From Lucifuga dentata (taxonomy: Eukaryota > Chordata > Actinopteri > Ophidiiformes > Bythitidae), in NCBI GenBank assembly GCA_014773175.1, contig VXCM01002790.1, positions 34,344 to 98,343 of the forward strand: 64,000 nucleotides of DNA. Reading direction: 5' to 3'. The position numbers and the translations under genes were made by a program. How positions within the stretch are numbered: position 1 is the stretch's first letter; the number at the start of each line of letters is the position of its first letter. This document shows positions 1 through 12,547 of the stretch, in pieces. The notes beneath the pieces were generated by a model, which searched no databases, was not told where the DNA came from, and worked only from the letters and a program-made list of their open reading frames with translations.

Positions 1-598
1 TGCAGGCAGAAGTCTGTATTATTACACAAGCCTATTGTATCTTGAAATGATGGTTGATAATCTTTGCAGATGATAAAATATCAAATTACAAAATGAAATG
101 AGTCATCAAACAATTCATTCCTTTGTAATATATTTCAAAAGGAGGCTATGATAATCTCTGTTTACTAATAAGCAGAAAATGATCACATCCTTTTGAGTTT
201 GAGCATTTTAAGGTATGTTACTAAATAGAATAATTGTTCCAACATCAATGCACTTGGAATATACGTATATGTTCACTTTGCAGGCATAATTCGATGATAT
301 GTCCTCTATTTTGCAGGAAAATTATGTATTTTCCATATTAATACAATGTGAAAAGAATCAGACCAGGAAGCTAACATAATCATAAATGTTTCTGGTGGAC
401 AGCATAATGTTTAATTATTCAATTCATAGATATAAGAGAAACAAATAACAGCCTGTATACAATAATCTGCTCTGTGTTGCTAGTCTTTAAAGCTATCAGC
501 ATCATCTAAACCATTATGCAGAGAATTGTATGTGTTACAGGTTTAGATAATTCAGATGCTGCAGTGTGTTTACCATTCTACTCAGGATATGATAAAAG

Positions 599-1109
599 GT
601 AAAGAACCATACAGGCAATCATGTATGCTTGAATAAGTTACTGACAGCTATTTTGCAAAATATACTACTTTAGCAGCCAGACTGCCATTCATTTCAGTTC
701 ATTCCAGTACACTATAAAAATTAACTTGTAGAGATCTGAGATATGTAATCCATCACAGCGAACATGATGTTTAGGTTTTTTTCTATTGAAGTAACTTTAT
801 TTAATCGATGCAACATGGAGCTGCATGGAAGATGATGTATTTCTCCGCCAGGAAATAATAGTCCTAGTAGAAGACAGATTTTACTGACAAATTAAAATGG
901 CCATGTCTTCAATCGTGCATAAGGTTAGAAAGCGAAACACTGAATTTATCACCTTAACATTTGATTTTGAAAGATGAGGGGATTTGAAAAAAAAATAACA
1001 GCAAAACCAAAATACGGTTTTATGTTTTGGAAATTGTCAGTAACGTAACATGTATGTTGGTTGTACATATTGGATTCAAACATGCACGATCACCAGTATG
1101 GTCCTTCAA
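599..1109. mobile_element. Copy 1 of the TTAA/AGGACCATACC element (divergent)
   Basis: Left end GTAAAGAACCATAC and right end AGTATGGTCCTTCAA, inverted relative to each other, with the family interior between them (CAGTTCATTCCAGTAC near 698, GATTTTGAAAGATGAGG near 963). Both terminal TTAA sites are mutated by one base (GTAA, TCAA), so this is an old copy. No coding capacity. Confidence 0.8.
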
Positions 1110-1113
1110 GTTC

Positions 1114-1646
1114 CATTAAATTCAGCTTCCATCAATCCAGCAGCACCTCCATAGACAAAGCCTGGCAGTCTAAAAAAAACAAAGAGAGTCCAACCGATGA
1201 ACGCCTCAGAGACATAACCTGCGAGTCAACAACCGCAGCGCGACAGCAGTGGGATCAGTAAAGGTTCTACACCCCAGTGGCTGTAAATGGCTGCCAAGTA
1301 TCTTTGCTGGGGGGGGGGGGNTAGGCAGCCCAGGGGACAGAGAGAAGAAGGGGTGGTGGTGGGGGGGGAAACCAGGGGACATCACTTTACTGGTTTTACA
1401 CCCACGCACACGTCACAGCAGATCAGTCAGCCGGGATCACACCTGACACTTGACATGCCCAACAAAGCAGACATGCACGGAGGGATGAGAGAGAGAGAAT
1501 CAGAGAGAGAGAGAGAGCGGATGCTGAGGCGAGGTGGAGTGACAGACGAGAGGCTGATGGGAAGAGGCGGGTCTAATGGGGCGTGAAGAGGAAGACCTCG
1601 GGAGACAGAGAGAGAGAGAGACAGTCTACCCGTCAGCATGGCTCAG

Positions 1647-1684
<38 letters not shown>

Positions 1685-1829
1685 CTCCATGTTTTACCAG
1701 CTCATTCAGCCACTCGCACAGACACACAATCGCTCCACTCAGGTCAAGTGAGATAAATGAGGTGGAGAACCTTTATTCACCTGCTTAACTAGCTGACACC
1801 TGTCGGGAATCAGCTATCAGTCACTGTAA
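1114..1829. other. Intergenic, G-rich and GA/CT-rich low-complexity DNA
   Basis: Contains G-runs with an N join (1321), GA tracts (1486-1516, 1606-1622) and a CT tract (1650-1678). Open frames here are low-complexity translations with no recognisable protein. Confidence 0.6.
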
Positions 1830-2335
1830 CTATAATAATAACTTTATTTTTACAGCATCTTTCAAAACAGAGTTACAAGGTGCTTCATAAAACAGACAAT
1901 GGAACACATCAATAAAAGCCAACAACAAAATACCAGCAAATAGTTGAGAATAAAATAACCCACATAAGAACAGTAACCACAATTAGGGGATAAAAAGGCC
2001 TTAAGATAAAAATAAATCTTAAGAAGGTTTTTTTAAAAGAAGACACTCTTTGCCAACCTGAGCTAATCCGGGAGGGAGTTCCAAAGTTTAGGGGCACAAA
2101 CAGCAAAGGTCCCCTCACCTTTTGTGGCAAGGCGAGATTTGTGAATTGCTGAAAGGGTTCTGCCAGAGGATCTCAGATAGCGATCAGGCTGTCAATCATC
2201 ATCAACATTAATAAGCGGGAACTTGATCACGTAATTTGTAAGGTATTAAAAATGAGCAATTAGATCTTAAAATCAACCCTGGAGCTGACTGGCAACCAGT
2301 GAAGAGCAGCAAGAATAGGTGTGATGTGGTCATTT
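1830..2335 (-). mobile_element. 3' end of an L2/Rex-type LINE (decayed)
   Basis: On the minus strand, translated in broken frames, the sequence shows the C-terminal part of a non-LTR reverse transcriptase: HWLPV (about 2300), LRSSG, then AVCAPKLWNSLP (about 2090). It ends with an untranslated tail and a poly-TTA-like run near 1830. Frameshifts make it inactive. The class is inferred from the HWLPV...APxLWNSLP signature. Confidence 0.65.
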
Positions 2336-2406
2336 AGTGGTTAATTGCATTAGATGTAGTAGAGGTATCAGCAGAAAGGCAAAGCTACATGACTGACACA
2401 AATAGA

Positions 2407-2410
<4 letters not shown>

Positions 2411-2451
<41 letters not shown>
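2411..2451. repeat. (TA)n microsatellite
   Basis: About 20 uninterrupted AT units between the LINE fragment and element copy 2. Confidence 0.95.
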
Positions 2452-2454
<3 letters not shown>

Positions 2455-2481
2455 TGTATATATATTTCAGGTGACTCACAA

Positions 2482-3052
2482 TGAAGAACCATACCTGTCC
2501 ATACCAATCGTGCATGTTTGAGTCTAATATATTCAATTTTCATACATTTTACATTACTGACAACCATTTCCCAAAGGATAAAACCATATTTCAGCTTTCC
2601 TGATATTTTGCAAAATCTCTTAATCTTTCAAAATCAAATATTGAAGCGATATACCCACCTTAAAAATCAATGTTTTGCCTGCTAATAGTTACGCAACTTT
2701 ATGAACTCACAGTCATTTAAATTTTTTGATAAAGGTAAAGGTCTTCTTTTGGTACGATATTCCCCCGGTGGAGATTAGATCACTCTGGGCTTTTTATTGC
2801 ACTTAAATGCTAAAATTATGAAACTTCAAAAAAAAAAAAAAAAAANCCAAGAACATTTCAAGTATCAGCAAGTTGATTTTAATAGTGTATCAGAATGAAC
2901 TGAAACCAATGGTGGTCTAGAAGGTAGGAAACACATTTTTTAATTCACCATTCAAGTAGTATGCTTTGGGAAATAATTGTCACTCGCGTTACATATATGA
3001 AAACTGAATATATTAGGCTAAAACATGCAAAATGGCCAGTATGGTCCTTTAA
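2482..3052. mobile_element. Copy 2 of the TTAA/AGGACCATACC element
   Basis: Inverted ends (GAAGAACCATACC at left; GGTCCTTTAA at right) around an interior in the opposite orientation to copy 1. It belongs to the subgroup whose centre reads TTGCACTTAAATGCTAAAATTA. It is interrupted by an A-run with an N at 2846. Confidence 0.8.
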
Positions 3053-3224
3053 GGAAATTATGACTATATGACTATTTTATAATATGACTATTATATGACT
3101 ACTTCTAATTTTTCAGCCAACTTGAAAAATTACACATTTATATTTACTGTCACTGTCATCTTTTATAACAAAGTTTATTGTTTAATTGTAATGCATCCTC
3201 CCTGAGTCTATATAGTGTCATAAT

Positions 3225-4462
3225 TTAAAGGACAAACCCAGTTGCTTTGTATGTTTGAGCCAAATAAATGTGTTACATTACTGCCAACCTTTTCCCAACA
3301 TACTGTATACTACTGGAGCAGTAATATTTTCAAAACGGTTTTCCTACCTTTCAGACAGACATTGGTTTCGGTTAATTCCAGTACGCTATTAAAATCAAGT
3401 AGTAGAGACTTGAAATGTGCTTGAAATAATTAATTCATCACAGCAAACAACATATAATTTCAATATTTTGTCAGTTACTTAATTTAATGGGTCCAACACG
3501 GAGCTGTATAAAAAAAAAAAAGTCTTTGNTATTTTGTCAGTTACTTAATTTAATGGGTCCAACACGGAGCTGTATAAAAAAAAAAAAGTCTTTGTCAGTG
3601 AATGTAATCCCAGGAAAAAGATTGCTTCAAACACGAAATTAAAACAACCATCCCTTCTACAGTCAGTTAAATATTAAATTTTAAAGTGGCTGCATCACCT
3701 GAACATTTGCTTTTGAAAGATGAAGGAATTTGGAAAAATAACAGGAAAACTAAAACATTTTTATATTTTGGAAAATGATTGGCGGTAAAGCAAGGTGGGT
3801 GTGTATAGTGCTGTATATATTCGAGTATAAGCCGAGTTTTCATTACCAAATTTTAATAAAGCAAATCGGGGGGTCAGTTTATGCATGAGAAATTCAAATT
3901 TGACCCCAGAGAATGAAATTTTCAGGGGTGGAAATACTACCCACTACCACTACCCATGGAAAATAGTTTAAATCATTCCTTAGAATGAGATATTTCCTGA
4001 CTAAACATCTTNCACTACCCATGGAAAATAGTTTAAATCATTCCTTAGAATGAGATATTTCCTGACTAAACATCTTATTCTGCACATTTTGCGGTGGCCA
4101 GTACGCGCAATTGTGATTGGTCAGTTATGTTAATCAGCTGCTGAAATATATATGATGTTTACCGGTACGTGGATGATTTTCAGATAATCACAGGAATACT
4201 ATGACAATACCCAGAAAAGCAGGTAATTTGCTAAACAAATAAACTGATGGAANAATCACAGGAATACTATGACAATACCCAGAAAAGCAGGTAATTTGCT
4301 AAACAAATAAACTGATGGAACATCAGGTTATATACGGGTTTCTTTAAAAATGTAAATTTGCAGGTCAAAATCAGGCTTATACTTATACACAAGACTGGCT
4401 TATACTCCAGTATATACGGTATTTATTGGGCTCAAACATGCAAAATCGTTATGGTCCTATAA
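3225..4462. mobile_element. Copy 3 of the TTAA/AGGACCATACC element, split by a second MITE
   Basis: Starts TTAAAGGACAAACC and ends ATGGTCCTATAA. Family interior runs to about 3812; the right terminal part (TATTGGGCTCAAACATGC) resumes at 4427. The intervening 0.6 kb is a different inverted-repeat element. A 65-bp exact duplication (3464-3528 and 3530-3594) around the N at 3529 is an assembly artefact, so the true copy is shorter. Confidence 0.75.
3814..4422. mobile_element. MITE with TATA-rich inverted ends, nested in copy 3
   Basis: The left end GTATATATTCGAGTATAAGCC pairs with the right end GGCTTATACTCCAGTATATAC as inverted repeats of about 26 bp. No coding region. It contains two artefactual duplications at N joins (3948-4011 with 4013-4076; 4186-4252 with 4254-4320), so the real element is about 480 bp. 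Superfamily not assigned; the target duplication is unclear because the host sequence is itself AT-rich. Confidence 0.65.
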
Positions 4463-5297
4463 TTGAAAAACCAAATTTATGAGATTCTTACCAAAAATGT
4501 TACATTATATATTCATGCAACATATCAGATGATACATATTAACTTGATTTTATTACTCCCAGAATCCATATTAGTCAGACTCCACTCTAAATAGCTCATA
4601 ATCAGCTGGCTGACTTCTGTCATCCCAGCATATTGCGATATTAGCCAAACAATCTCGACAGTCCTACATTGCGGCTGTACACCTACACATAACTAACAAA
4701 ACACAAAACACACACACATGCACACACACACAGAGACTGGAGAATATGCCACAGTGATTTGAGGTGCAGTTTTTGACCAAGACCAGAACAGGCAGTCCAG
4801 CAGCATGAGGGCCTCTCGCCGCACCGAGTATTCACTACAGCACAGAACCTACACTTACAAGCACACACACACACGGGCAGACACAGACACATACACACAC
4901 CACGTATCAATTTTAAACCTAAGGTCAAATCAGGAACACACAGAGCCTTTCCACTGCTGCAGCATTTTGGGGATTTAATTAGTATTGTTTGCTTTCATTT
5001 AGTTTGCATTTAACATTATAGAGTTTGAATGTTTTCTTGCATTTTCCAGAATTCCAGCGGACAACCACAAACTTGTCACTTTTGTGTCATTTCCTCAAAA
5101 CATTACAGGCAGAAATGATAAAACACATTGCCAGATTTAGTGTGTGATAAAAGCAAATAGCATCATGCAACCGTGTTCCGTTCATTTATAAACACCAGAT
5201 AGCATATTTTTTAGCGTTTGCCTTGAAAGAGGCGTTACTATAACGCTTTATTTACATGTTAGGGGAGCAATTCATAAAACACACTGTCATGCAGAAC
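4463..5297. other. Intergenic stretch with scattered CA tracts
   Basis: Short CA-rich patches at 4700-4730 and 4862-4900. Nothing else recognised. Confidence 0.5.
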
Positions 5298-6708
5298 TTA
5301 AAGGACCATACCACCTATTTTGCATGTTTGAGCCTAATATATTCAATTTTCATACACATAACATTACTGACAGTCATTTCCCAAAACATACTACGGAATG
5401 ATGAGTTTTTTTTGTTTTTTGTTTTTTTTCTACCTTCCAGACCGCCATTGGGTTCAGTTCATTCTGGTATGTTATTAAAATCAACTTGTTGATACATGAA
5501 ACCTTCTTGGGATAGGTAATCCAACATCACGAACGACACGTGTATTCAGATTTTTTTTTTTCAAAGTGTTACGTCCCTCACTGTGTAAGAGGTCCGTTGA
5601 CGTGTTTTCTTTATTTCTTAGCTCTTTCACTCTCTTTCGCTGTTCCGCTCCCTCTCCCATATAACCGCTCCTTGCTTGTTGTATATGCAAAACAAACTGT
5701 GCTGGGCCGCTCTTCCAATTGGTTGGTTAACGGAGGCGGGATAACAGCGGCGGAGCCACACCCTCGATTGGCCCGTTTCTTCCCTCCGGGATGCACCTTC
5801 GACTTCTCCTGCGGTGGACACATCTGATTGGAGGACAATTTCATCCCCTCCACCAATGAAGATTCTGCTGGGTCCCAGGACTTGCTTAAATTCATTACAA
5901 ACGCTCATTGTGATGGCTGGCTGTGTGTTTGTGCCAGTCCAACTCGTTTTCTAAGGGTTTTTTGAGAGCTGTGTAATTGGGATCTGCTATTGTGACCTGT
6001 GATAGCTCAATGATTCAGATTTGTGTTTTTCTTTAGGTTTTTCAATATCTGATTGGTTAATTTAGGCACGGTTGTATTAAGGACAATCTTGTAGGGTGTC
6101 ACTTCACTCTTTTTTTTTGTGAATCACTTTTGTTACTTTTTATTATTTTATTAAAGGAAGGTTATCTGTTAAACTCTTTTGTTCGTTATTTTATGGTTGG
6201 TTTTCTGGCACCACCTCTGTTCCTTCCCCAGTTGGTGGTTTGCCTTAAATTTCAGTTACTGTTGTTAGCCAGTCCTGTGTTTATCATTATTATTTTGTGT
6301 CGAAACAATAAATTGCCTTTCTTTGCCATTTCCATCAGCTTTTATGTTGTTTCCCTTTCCCCTAGACCATAGGGTTGTAACACAAAGTTACATAATTTTA
6401 GCGTTAAGCGCAATGAAAAGCATGGAGTGAATGTATGTCTCCACCAGGGAATATAGTCCCAAAAGAAGACCTGCATTTATCGAAAAATTTTAACGACTGT
6501 TACTTTATAATTTTGTGTAACTATTAGTAGGCGAAACATCAATTTTTAAGGTGTGTATCACTTGAATATTTGATTTTGAAAGATTAAGAGATTTTGCAAA
6601 ATATCAGGAAAGCTGAAATAATCATTTTCATGACAATCATGAACCTTAGTGTATGAAAATTTAATATATTTGGCTTAAACATGCAAAATAAGTGGTATGG
6701 TCCATTAA
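5298..6708. mobile_element. Copy 4 of the TTAA/AGGACCATACC element, interrupted by a solo LTR
   Basis: TTAAAGGACCATACC at 5298 and GGTATGGTCCATTAA ending at 6708 bound the copy. The interior breaks off at 5566 and resumes at 6383 with GTTACATAATTTTAGCG, exactly as in the uninterrupted copy at 57191. Without the insertion it would be about 590 bp. Confidence 0.85.
5567..6382. mobile_element. Solo LTR of an LTR retrotransposon
   Basis: 816 bp starting TGTTACGTCC and ending GTTGTAACA, so the canonical TG...CA ends are part of a 6-bp terminal inversion (TGTTAC/GTAACA). It is flanked by a perfect 5-bp direct duplication, CAAAG (5562-5566 and 6383-6387). A possible poly(A) signal AATAAA lies at 6307, which suggests plus orientation. 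No gag or pol sequence is present, so this is a recombined solo LTR. The 5-bp duplication fits Gypsy- or ERV-type integrases; the superfamily cannot be told from the LTR alone. Confidence 0.8.
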
Positions 6709-6921
6709 GACCTGTTTCAGTCTGGCATTAAATTTCAGTGGTATAAAATCTGAGTGATAAACTATATTTGCTTCACCTGTTAGTGATCAATAAACATGAT
6801 TATGAGTCCACTGAGCTGATCAATCACTTTATTTAAATGAAAAGTCTTGATTTGATCTCGCACACATTCTAGACACATTGACTGAGCCTCTTCTTCAAGC
6901 ATCAAGCCCAGAGTATCTTTC

Positions 6922-6930
6922 CCACACACA

Positions 6931-6995
<65 letters not shown>
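6922..6995. repeat. (CA)n microsatellite with CGCA units
   Basis: CGCA units (6931-6950) followed by a pure CA tract. Confidence 0.95.
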
Positions 6996-6997
<2 letters not shown>

Positions 6998-8212
6998 CCC
7001 TGCACCAGACTCCCATTAGTGTGTACACACTGTTGCAGCTTTGTGTCCCTCCTCCCTTAAAGTGCACAGCTCTAAAGCAGAGAATTTAGGTTTCCTTTGC
7101 CAATTTAATGTCAATTTCAACCCTGACACCCCTTACTACCTTTTAATAGGACACAGATACATTGATTAACATAAAGGAAGCTTTATGAATGAGCTTATCA
7201 CAGTGCTTATTTTGTATGATTCTGTGTGGTTAGCATGATTATTTTTTTATGAATGCTGCCCTACATGTCTTGTAGCTGCAATGCCAGGATTGTTATTATG
7301 AACACTTGCACTGTTGAAATGTATCGTATCACAGCCTCAATGCTGTTTCAACGTAACTAAATACAAAACACTGTGAATTATTTGGATTTGTTTGGTTTTA
7401 TATGCTGGTTCAAAATGGTTCCTCACATTAATCAAGCATTATAATGAATCAAGTTTACCAACAGGCTTTAGATGATGTGAAAAAGGAATTATGCTTCATA
7501 TATTCTTATAGAATAAATAAACTGTATCATATAGAAACAACTCTAGAACCTGAATATTAAATCATGTTCAAATTGATGTTCTTATGAGATGATATGTGGT
7601 AGAACCTCAAGAGATATCATTACCAATGAGCAATGACACTAACCTTTACTAAGGATTTGATGACATAAAAATTCAAACTGATTATATTTTGGGAGTGGGA
7701 CAAGATAACTACAGCCTCTTATGCCATTTTTAATAATTTTATTGCCATTGTTGTGCAACTTCCCAATACATACCCATTTTTCAATTTCATAATTGCAATA
7801 CTAACTGAACTACACTGTTAACAAGTATGTTTCCAATTTCTTTTTTCTTAATGACAGATACAGTATATTGCCTCTAAACACTTCCACATCAAAGGATGCA
7901 GATAAAGGATGTAACAGATAAAGCCTCAGATGACGCTCAAAATAAATAAATACATGTCAGAACCTTGTTACCACATCCAACTCCACACTTTCTCTTTGAC
8001 TGAAATATCTCCACAACAGCAGTTGTTTATTGCTGAGCCAGACACTCAGACCAGAGAGGAAATGTGCAATAGTTCACTCATCTGCTGCTGTTCCTCCATC
8101 CATTTATCCATCCACCCATCCATCCATCCATGGCTTCTTCTCAAGGGGTCTGTTTTCATTGCCTAATTACCCTCTCTCTGCCTTCTGTTTGGTCTCTTCA
8201 TCTGTCTATCTG

Positions 8213-8216
<4 letters not shown>
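6996..8216. other. AT-rich intergenic DNA
   Basis: No gene, RNA or repeat family recognised. A short CCAT run lies near 8096-8132. Confidence 0.5.

Positions 8217-8251
<35 letters not shown>
8217..8251. repeat. (CT)n microsatellite
   Basis: Pure CT tract of about 17 units. Confidence 0.95.
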
Positions 8252-8255
<4 letters not shown>

Positions 8256-8285
8256 ATAAAAAACAGTAACACGGGAGGGGAACCA

Positions 8286-8565
8286 AGCTGCTTCTTAATT
8301 TTCCCTGACAGCCTCTTTTAAACACACAGGCCCAAATCCACACTCTAATTGAAAGCACATTCCTATTCCAAACAAATTAAGCACAATTAAGGCCCCTGAG
8401 TTATGAGTATCTATCACTGTGCGATGTTTTTGTAAAAATCACGGCGCTCCAGATCAAAGTCTCTCGACCCCTCAGCTTAATTGCCTCATTAAGAGCTCCC
8501 TTCTTTGTGCTACGGGCTTCATAAATACAGGGTCTGCTCATTTCATTTGGGAATTACACTAAAAG
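8286..8565. promoter_or_regulatory. Candidate conserved non-coding element
   Basis: Complex, repeat-free sequence with several homeodomain-type AATTA/TAATT cores (8349, 8374, 8386, 8478) and no open frame. Its texture is that of vertebrate developmental enhancers, but conservation cannot be tested from one sequence. Confidence 0.3.
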
Positions 8566-9630
8566 ACGCCCCTTAAACTAATCGCTTCCACGTTTTCAAT
8601 AAAAGGTTCATCTGTTTTTAGGTAGAGAACAGAATGAGATTTTTTTTCCCCCTTCTGCCATTTATAGAGCGTAATTTGCAAGGCCCTTTTTGCTCAGAGT
8701 GTGATATATCATTTCATTGTGTCTGTGACAAGGCACAAACCTGTAACAATGTTTTGCTACTTTATAACGTGATAAAAAGGCTTCCATAAATTTCAAGAGG
8801 ATGGCTAGAAATGAAAAATGCAAGTGCTCATATCCATGGCTACATCAGCTTTAGGGTCTTAGGTGTGGCATTTGACACATCATAGCAGGTGACAGGAAGA
8901 AGGTGTCACCACCGGGGACCAGCAAATCACATGACAGGAAGATGATTGTGCGCAGCTGAAATCGGTCCCTCCTTCCATTGCACCACCTCCTCCACTTCCT
9001 CTTCCTCCTCATCATCACAAAATGCCATCTGAGCATGGCTGGCTTTTAATTTAATCTTATAAATGAGGTGCGCACACCTAGACAACATGCTGTTCCAATT
9101 TGAAATGGTTGCTTTATTGGGGGACAGCGACACATGGGAGAGAGGGGGGGAGAAGCAAGAGGGAGAGATGGAGAAAGGAGAAAGAAGGGGGGGCTGGGGG
9201 TTGTGAAGGAAAAAAGAAAGCCAGGAGAAAGACGGTGGTATGGAACATTTGTTAGTAATCCAATTCCACATACCATATGGCTTCATTACCATTATGCGGG
9301 AGAGAAGACTTCAGTCAGTCTGAAAATAAAGACCTACTTAGCCCCATCCAAACTGACCCCAAATGAGACATGTTTGTCTCCATGTGACAGTGTTAGTGTT
9401 ATTGCCCTGCACTTGCATTCTTTGTGGTCGGTTTCGAATGAGCCTGCAGCTGTGCATGCTTTTAGTGTGTGTGTTTTTGCGTGCACGCACATGTGGTCGT
9501 CTGTATCTCTCTGTGTGTGTATGTGTGTGTAAGATAGGGATCAGGCGGTTCCCAGTGACTGATTATTACGGAAGAGAGTCCTTAGTCATTACTGCAGAGA
9601 GAGAGAGAGAGGAGAAGCCATAAGCTAGCT
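8566..9630. other. Intergenic DNA with purine-rich tract
   Basis: A 0.1-kb G/A-rich tract (9136-9200) explains the long opposed open frames here; neither encodes a recognisable protein. GT-rich and GA-rich patches occur at 9463-9530 and 9596-9612. Confidence 0.5.
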
Positions 9631-9800
9631 CCATTCAGATGTGAAGATGACTGATAATGCAGGAGCAGCAGGACCCCTCGCTGGGTTCATTGGCCCCTAA
9701 GTGCTCCTTTGCTGAATGTGTCCCTTATCTTGCACTGACAGCAGTAATAGAATATGCATAGCTCTATTAGCATACAAGGTAATGGCACCCTTGAGGGAGG
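9631..9800. promoter_or_regulatory. Candidate conserved non-coding element
   Basis: Unique, GC-balanced sequence with POU/homeodomain-like sites (TATGCATAG at 9753, ATTAGCAT at 9766). Inference only. Confidence 0.25.
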
Positions 9801-11300
9801 GCACTGACATAAAACTTTAAGTAGAAATCAAAACATTGGTGAAGGCAGAAGCGGAATAAAAGGGGTTATTGTCACCCTGTGCAAACACGGCCCGAGGCCT
9901 TAACCATGGCTGCGCACGAGGTATGCTGCCTTTACGCTTCCGTGCACGTCTGCGCGCAATCTTTCAGAAATACATACACATAGATACAGTATACTGAAAA
10001 TCCAATAAAGCCTATATACCCTTACATACACGTGCACATACAGCTGTCACGTTTTCAAACACGAAAAAACACAATCACATTATTTACATACATGAATACA
10101 CACACAGTACTGAATCATCCTCTTTTTGTCTTCAGGGCATCTAGCTAAATGGAATGGGATGCAATAAATGGCACTGTGCTATCTCACCCCACACTAATGA
10201 AATGGAGAATACACAAGTGAATTTATAGTAAGAGGAATGCATTTGCTGTTTATGTGAATATTCACATGGAATGACAGATCTGAGAATGCACACAATCCCT
10301 GCTGAACTGGCAACACAAGCTTCAATCAAGAGGCATTTAGGAGAAATAAAGCAGTTGCTGAAGAAGTGGCTTGTGGAGAAATCTGGCAGACATAAGCTCA
10401 TGTGCTGATTTCCCACTTAAAAGATTAGGATGAGAAGAATAAGAAGAAGATGGTGAAAAAGATGAAAAAAAAGAATGAGAAGAAGAAGGTAAGGTAAAAG
10501 GCTAATCTGGAAAGTTTTCATACACATTACCATATTTGACTGTAGTTCTCCCCAAACCCAGGCCGCAACTATGAAATTTCAAATCAAAGCAGGACAGACA
10601 AATAACACAAGGCTGTCTGCAGAACCAACATTCTGCATAAGAAAGCAATTTGCTGCTCAAACGTCACCCAGAAAATGATAAAGAAAGAGAGAGAGAGAGA
10701 GTGAGGTTGGGTCCACTGAGAAGTCTAATTTACTCTGGAGGAATGGAGTGGGGGATGTTAGCTTTTCCACATATTAACTTTTATTAAAAAATCTTAACCT
10801 CAAGGAAAAGGACAAGGAAGCAGTGTCAGTGAAGGTTAAGAATTAACACCACCGGGGCAAAGCAGTTTAAGGAGAATAACGCCGCTCACCTACAGCGCAA
10901 CTGTTTCCTTTTCTCTTTTTCTGAGTTGCAGAGAGCAAAACAAAATCAACACTAATAAGGCAATAATATCAGTAATTGCATCCTCAATTGTAATTACGGT
11001 CATTATGGAGTCCTCCTTTATATGCAGCGCTGCTCCACTGTCGATTCGACCCATATGTGAACATGGGACAATTATGCTAATCATGCCACAACCAAGCATG
11101 TAATGTTAAAGTGAAATAAAGTTCACCTCCTTGAGTTGAAAACAGTAATGACGAATGGCTGGATGAGTATGGACCAATAAGAAGTGTTTAGGGCATGGCC
11201 AATCATCAGTGTAGGTCTGCAAATGAGGCAATTCAAGAGTTGCTGACCATTTATTGACTGGATTATGTTAATTACCACCAAGATGTAGGCTTGATATCAA
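9801..11300. other. Intergenic DNA, no gene recognised
   Basis: A short GA tract at 10682-10701 and GAAGAA-rich sequence at 10430-10490. The remainder is unique and unassigned. Confidence 0.5.
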
Positions 11301-11530
11301 CAGTGGAGTGTTGACTCACTCCAAAATACTTAATATTATAAGACTGGCACACAATTAGACTTAGTCCAACTTTTATGGGCCACTTTGGCCCATTCTAATG
11401 GCTCTACGCTCGGACTCAAACAGACCAATAAAGCACAGCCCAGCATTTTAGAGTGGGCATTATTAAAAAAGAGGCAGGCACAATTAAAACCTATCAAATC
11501 CATCTCAAACTAGGCAGCAGGATTTCTTCG
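11301..11530. promoter_or_regulatory. Candidate conserved non-coding element
   Basis: Repeat-free block with palindromic TGGGCCACTTTGGCCCA at 11377-11393 and AATTA cores. Non-coding in all frames. Confidence 0.3.
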
Positions 11531-12476
11531 CTGAGAGGCTGATGGAGCTGAAAAGCAGGTTCTTCTCGTCTGTGTTCCATTTATTATGTTTATTGTACGG
11601 ATGGCCACTTTAATGAGCAGTCTCTGGATTACATCTCTTCAAGAATATAATAGCAGATTCTTTCCAGCAAGAATCCACCAGCGGCTTACGCACATCAGTG
11701 TAAAGTCTAAAATATTTTGTCTCCATGGTAACCCTTGCAGCCTCATATATGCTCGGGAGGTCAGTTTCAAGTGTGTTTTTAATGTTCAGGTTTTGAACAT
11801 GGACTTGAGGCTATGAGTTCCCGCTGGCTGGTTGCTCCAGCTGGTTGTTGTGTTTAATTAAAGATGGATGGGGCAGAGGGAGGACTGTTCTGACTTTCTC
11901 TCTGGTCTGTACAGATGGTTTGGCAAGATGACAAGACAAACTAAGCCTGGCATCAAACTCCAACCTTTATTTCACGGTGGCTTAGCACTTTCTCTCTGAC
12001 TAGATTGTACTTGCTGTGTGTTGAGGATCCAACCCTTCAGACTTGCTTAGCAACAGAATGAGCAATCTATTTTTACCAGTTATTATCGGTATATATGGGA
12101 TTTGGAAAAGAGTTGAAAAGAAGAAATTATCATAAACTGCATTTACATGGACCCTAATATTCTGCTAATAATCAGAACAATAGCCCAGTTAGAATAAAAA
12201 TGCCTGTTGTAACCTTCTCAATCAGAAGAGACTGGCCCGATCTGGGCCGATCGGAAGGAATTTTCAATCAGGTGGAGAGTGGTTTAAACCTTTCATAATC
12301 TGTTCAATAGGAGAATATTAGCACTCAATAACCATGTACATGCTTCATCTGATAGTTTCTCTTAGCTGACTTTGCATTGAGATTGCTGCTTAATTAAAAA
12401 GAACAGCAGAAACGCAAATACTGTTCCCAGGATACAATATGGGTTGGGTCCATCTTTAAAACTGTATTAAAAGGCG
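11531..12476. other. Intergenic DNA, no gene recognised
   Basis: Unique sequence with no supportable reading frame or repeat family. Confidence 0.5.
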
Positions 12477-12547
12477 GAATGAACGAACGAATGAATGAAT
12501 GGATGGATGAATGAATGAATGAATGAATGAATGAATGAATGAATGAA
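12477..12547. repeat. (GAAT)n microsatellite
   Basis: Tandem GAAT units, partly GGAT and GAAC at the left end. Confidence 0.9.

Noticed and set aside
5540..5908. Several overlapping frames of 93-95 codons on both strands
   Set aside because: They lie within the solo LTR and have no resemblance to gag, pol or env products.
9134..9532. 132-codon plus-strand open frame
   Set aside because: Begins in a purine-rich simple tract and ends in a GT-rich tract; no domain seen.
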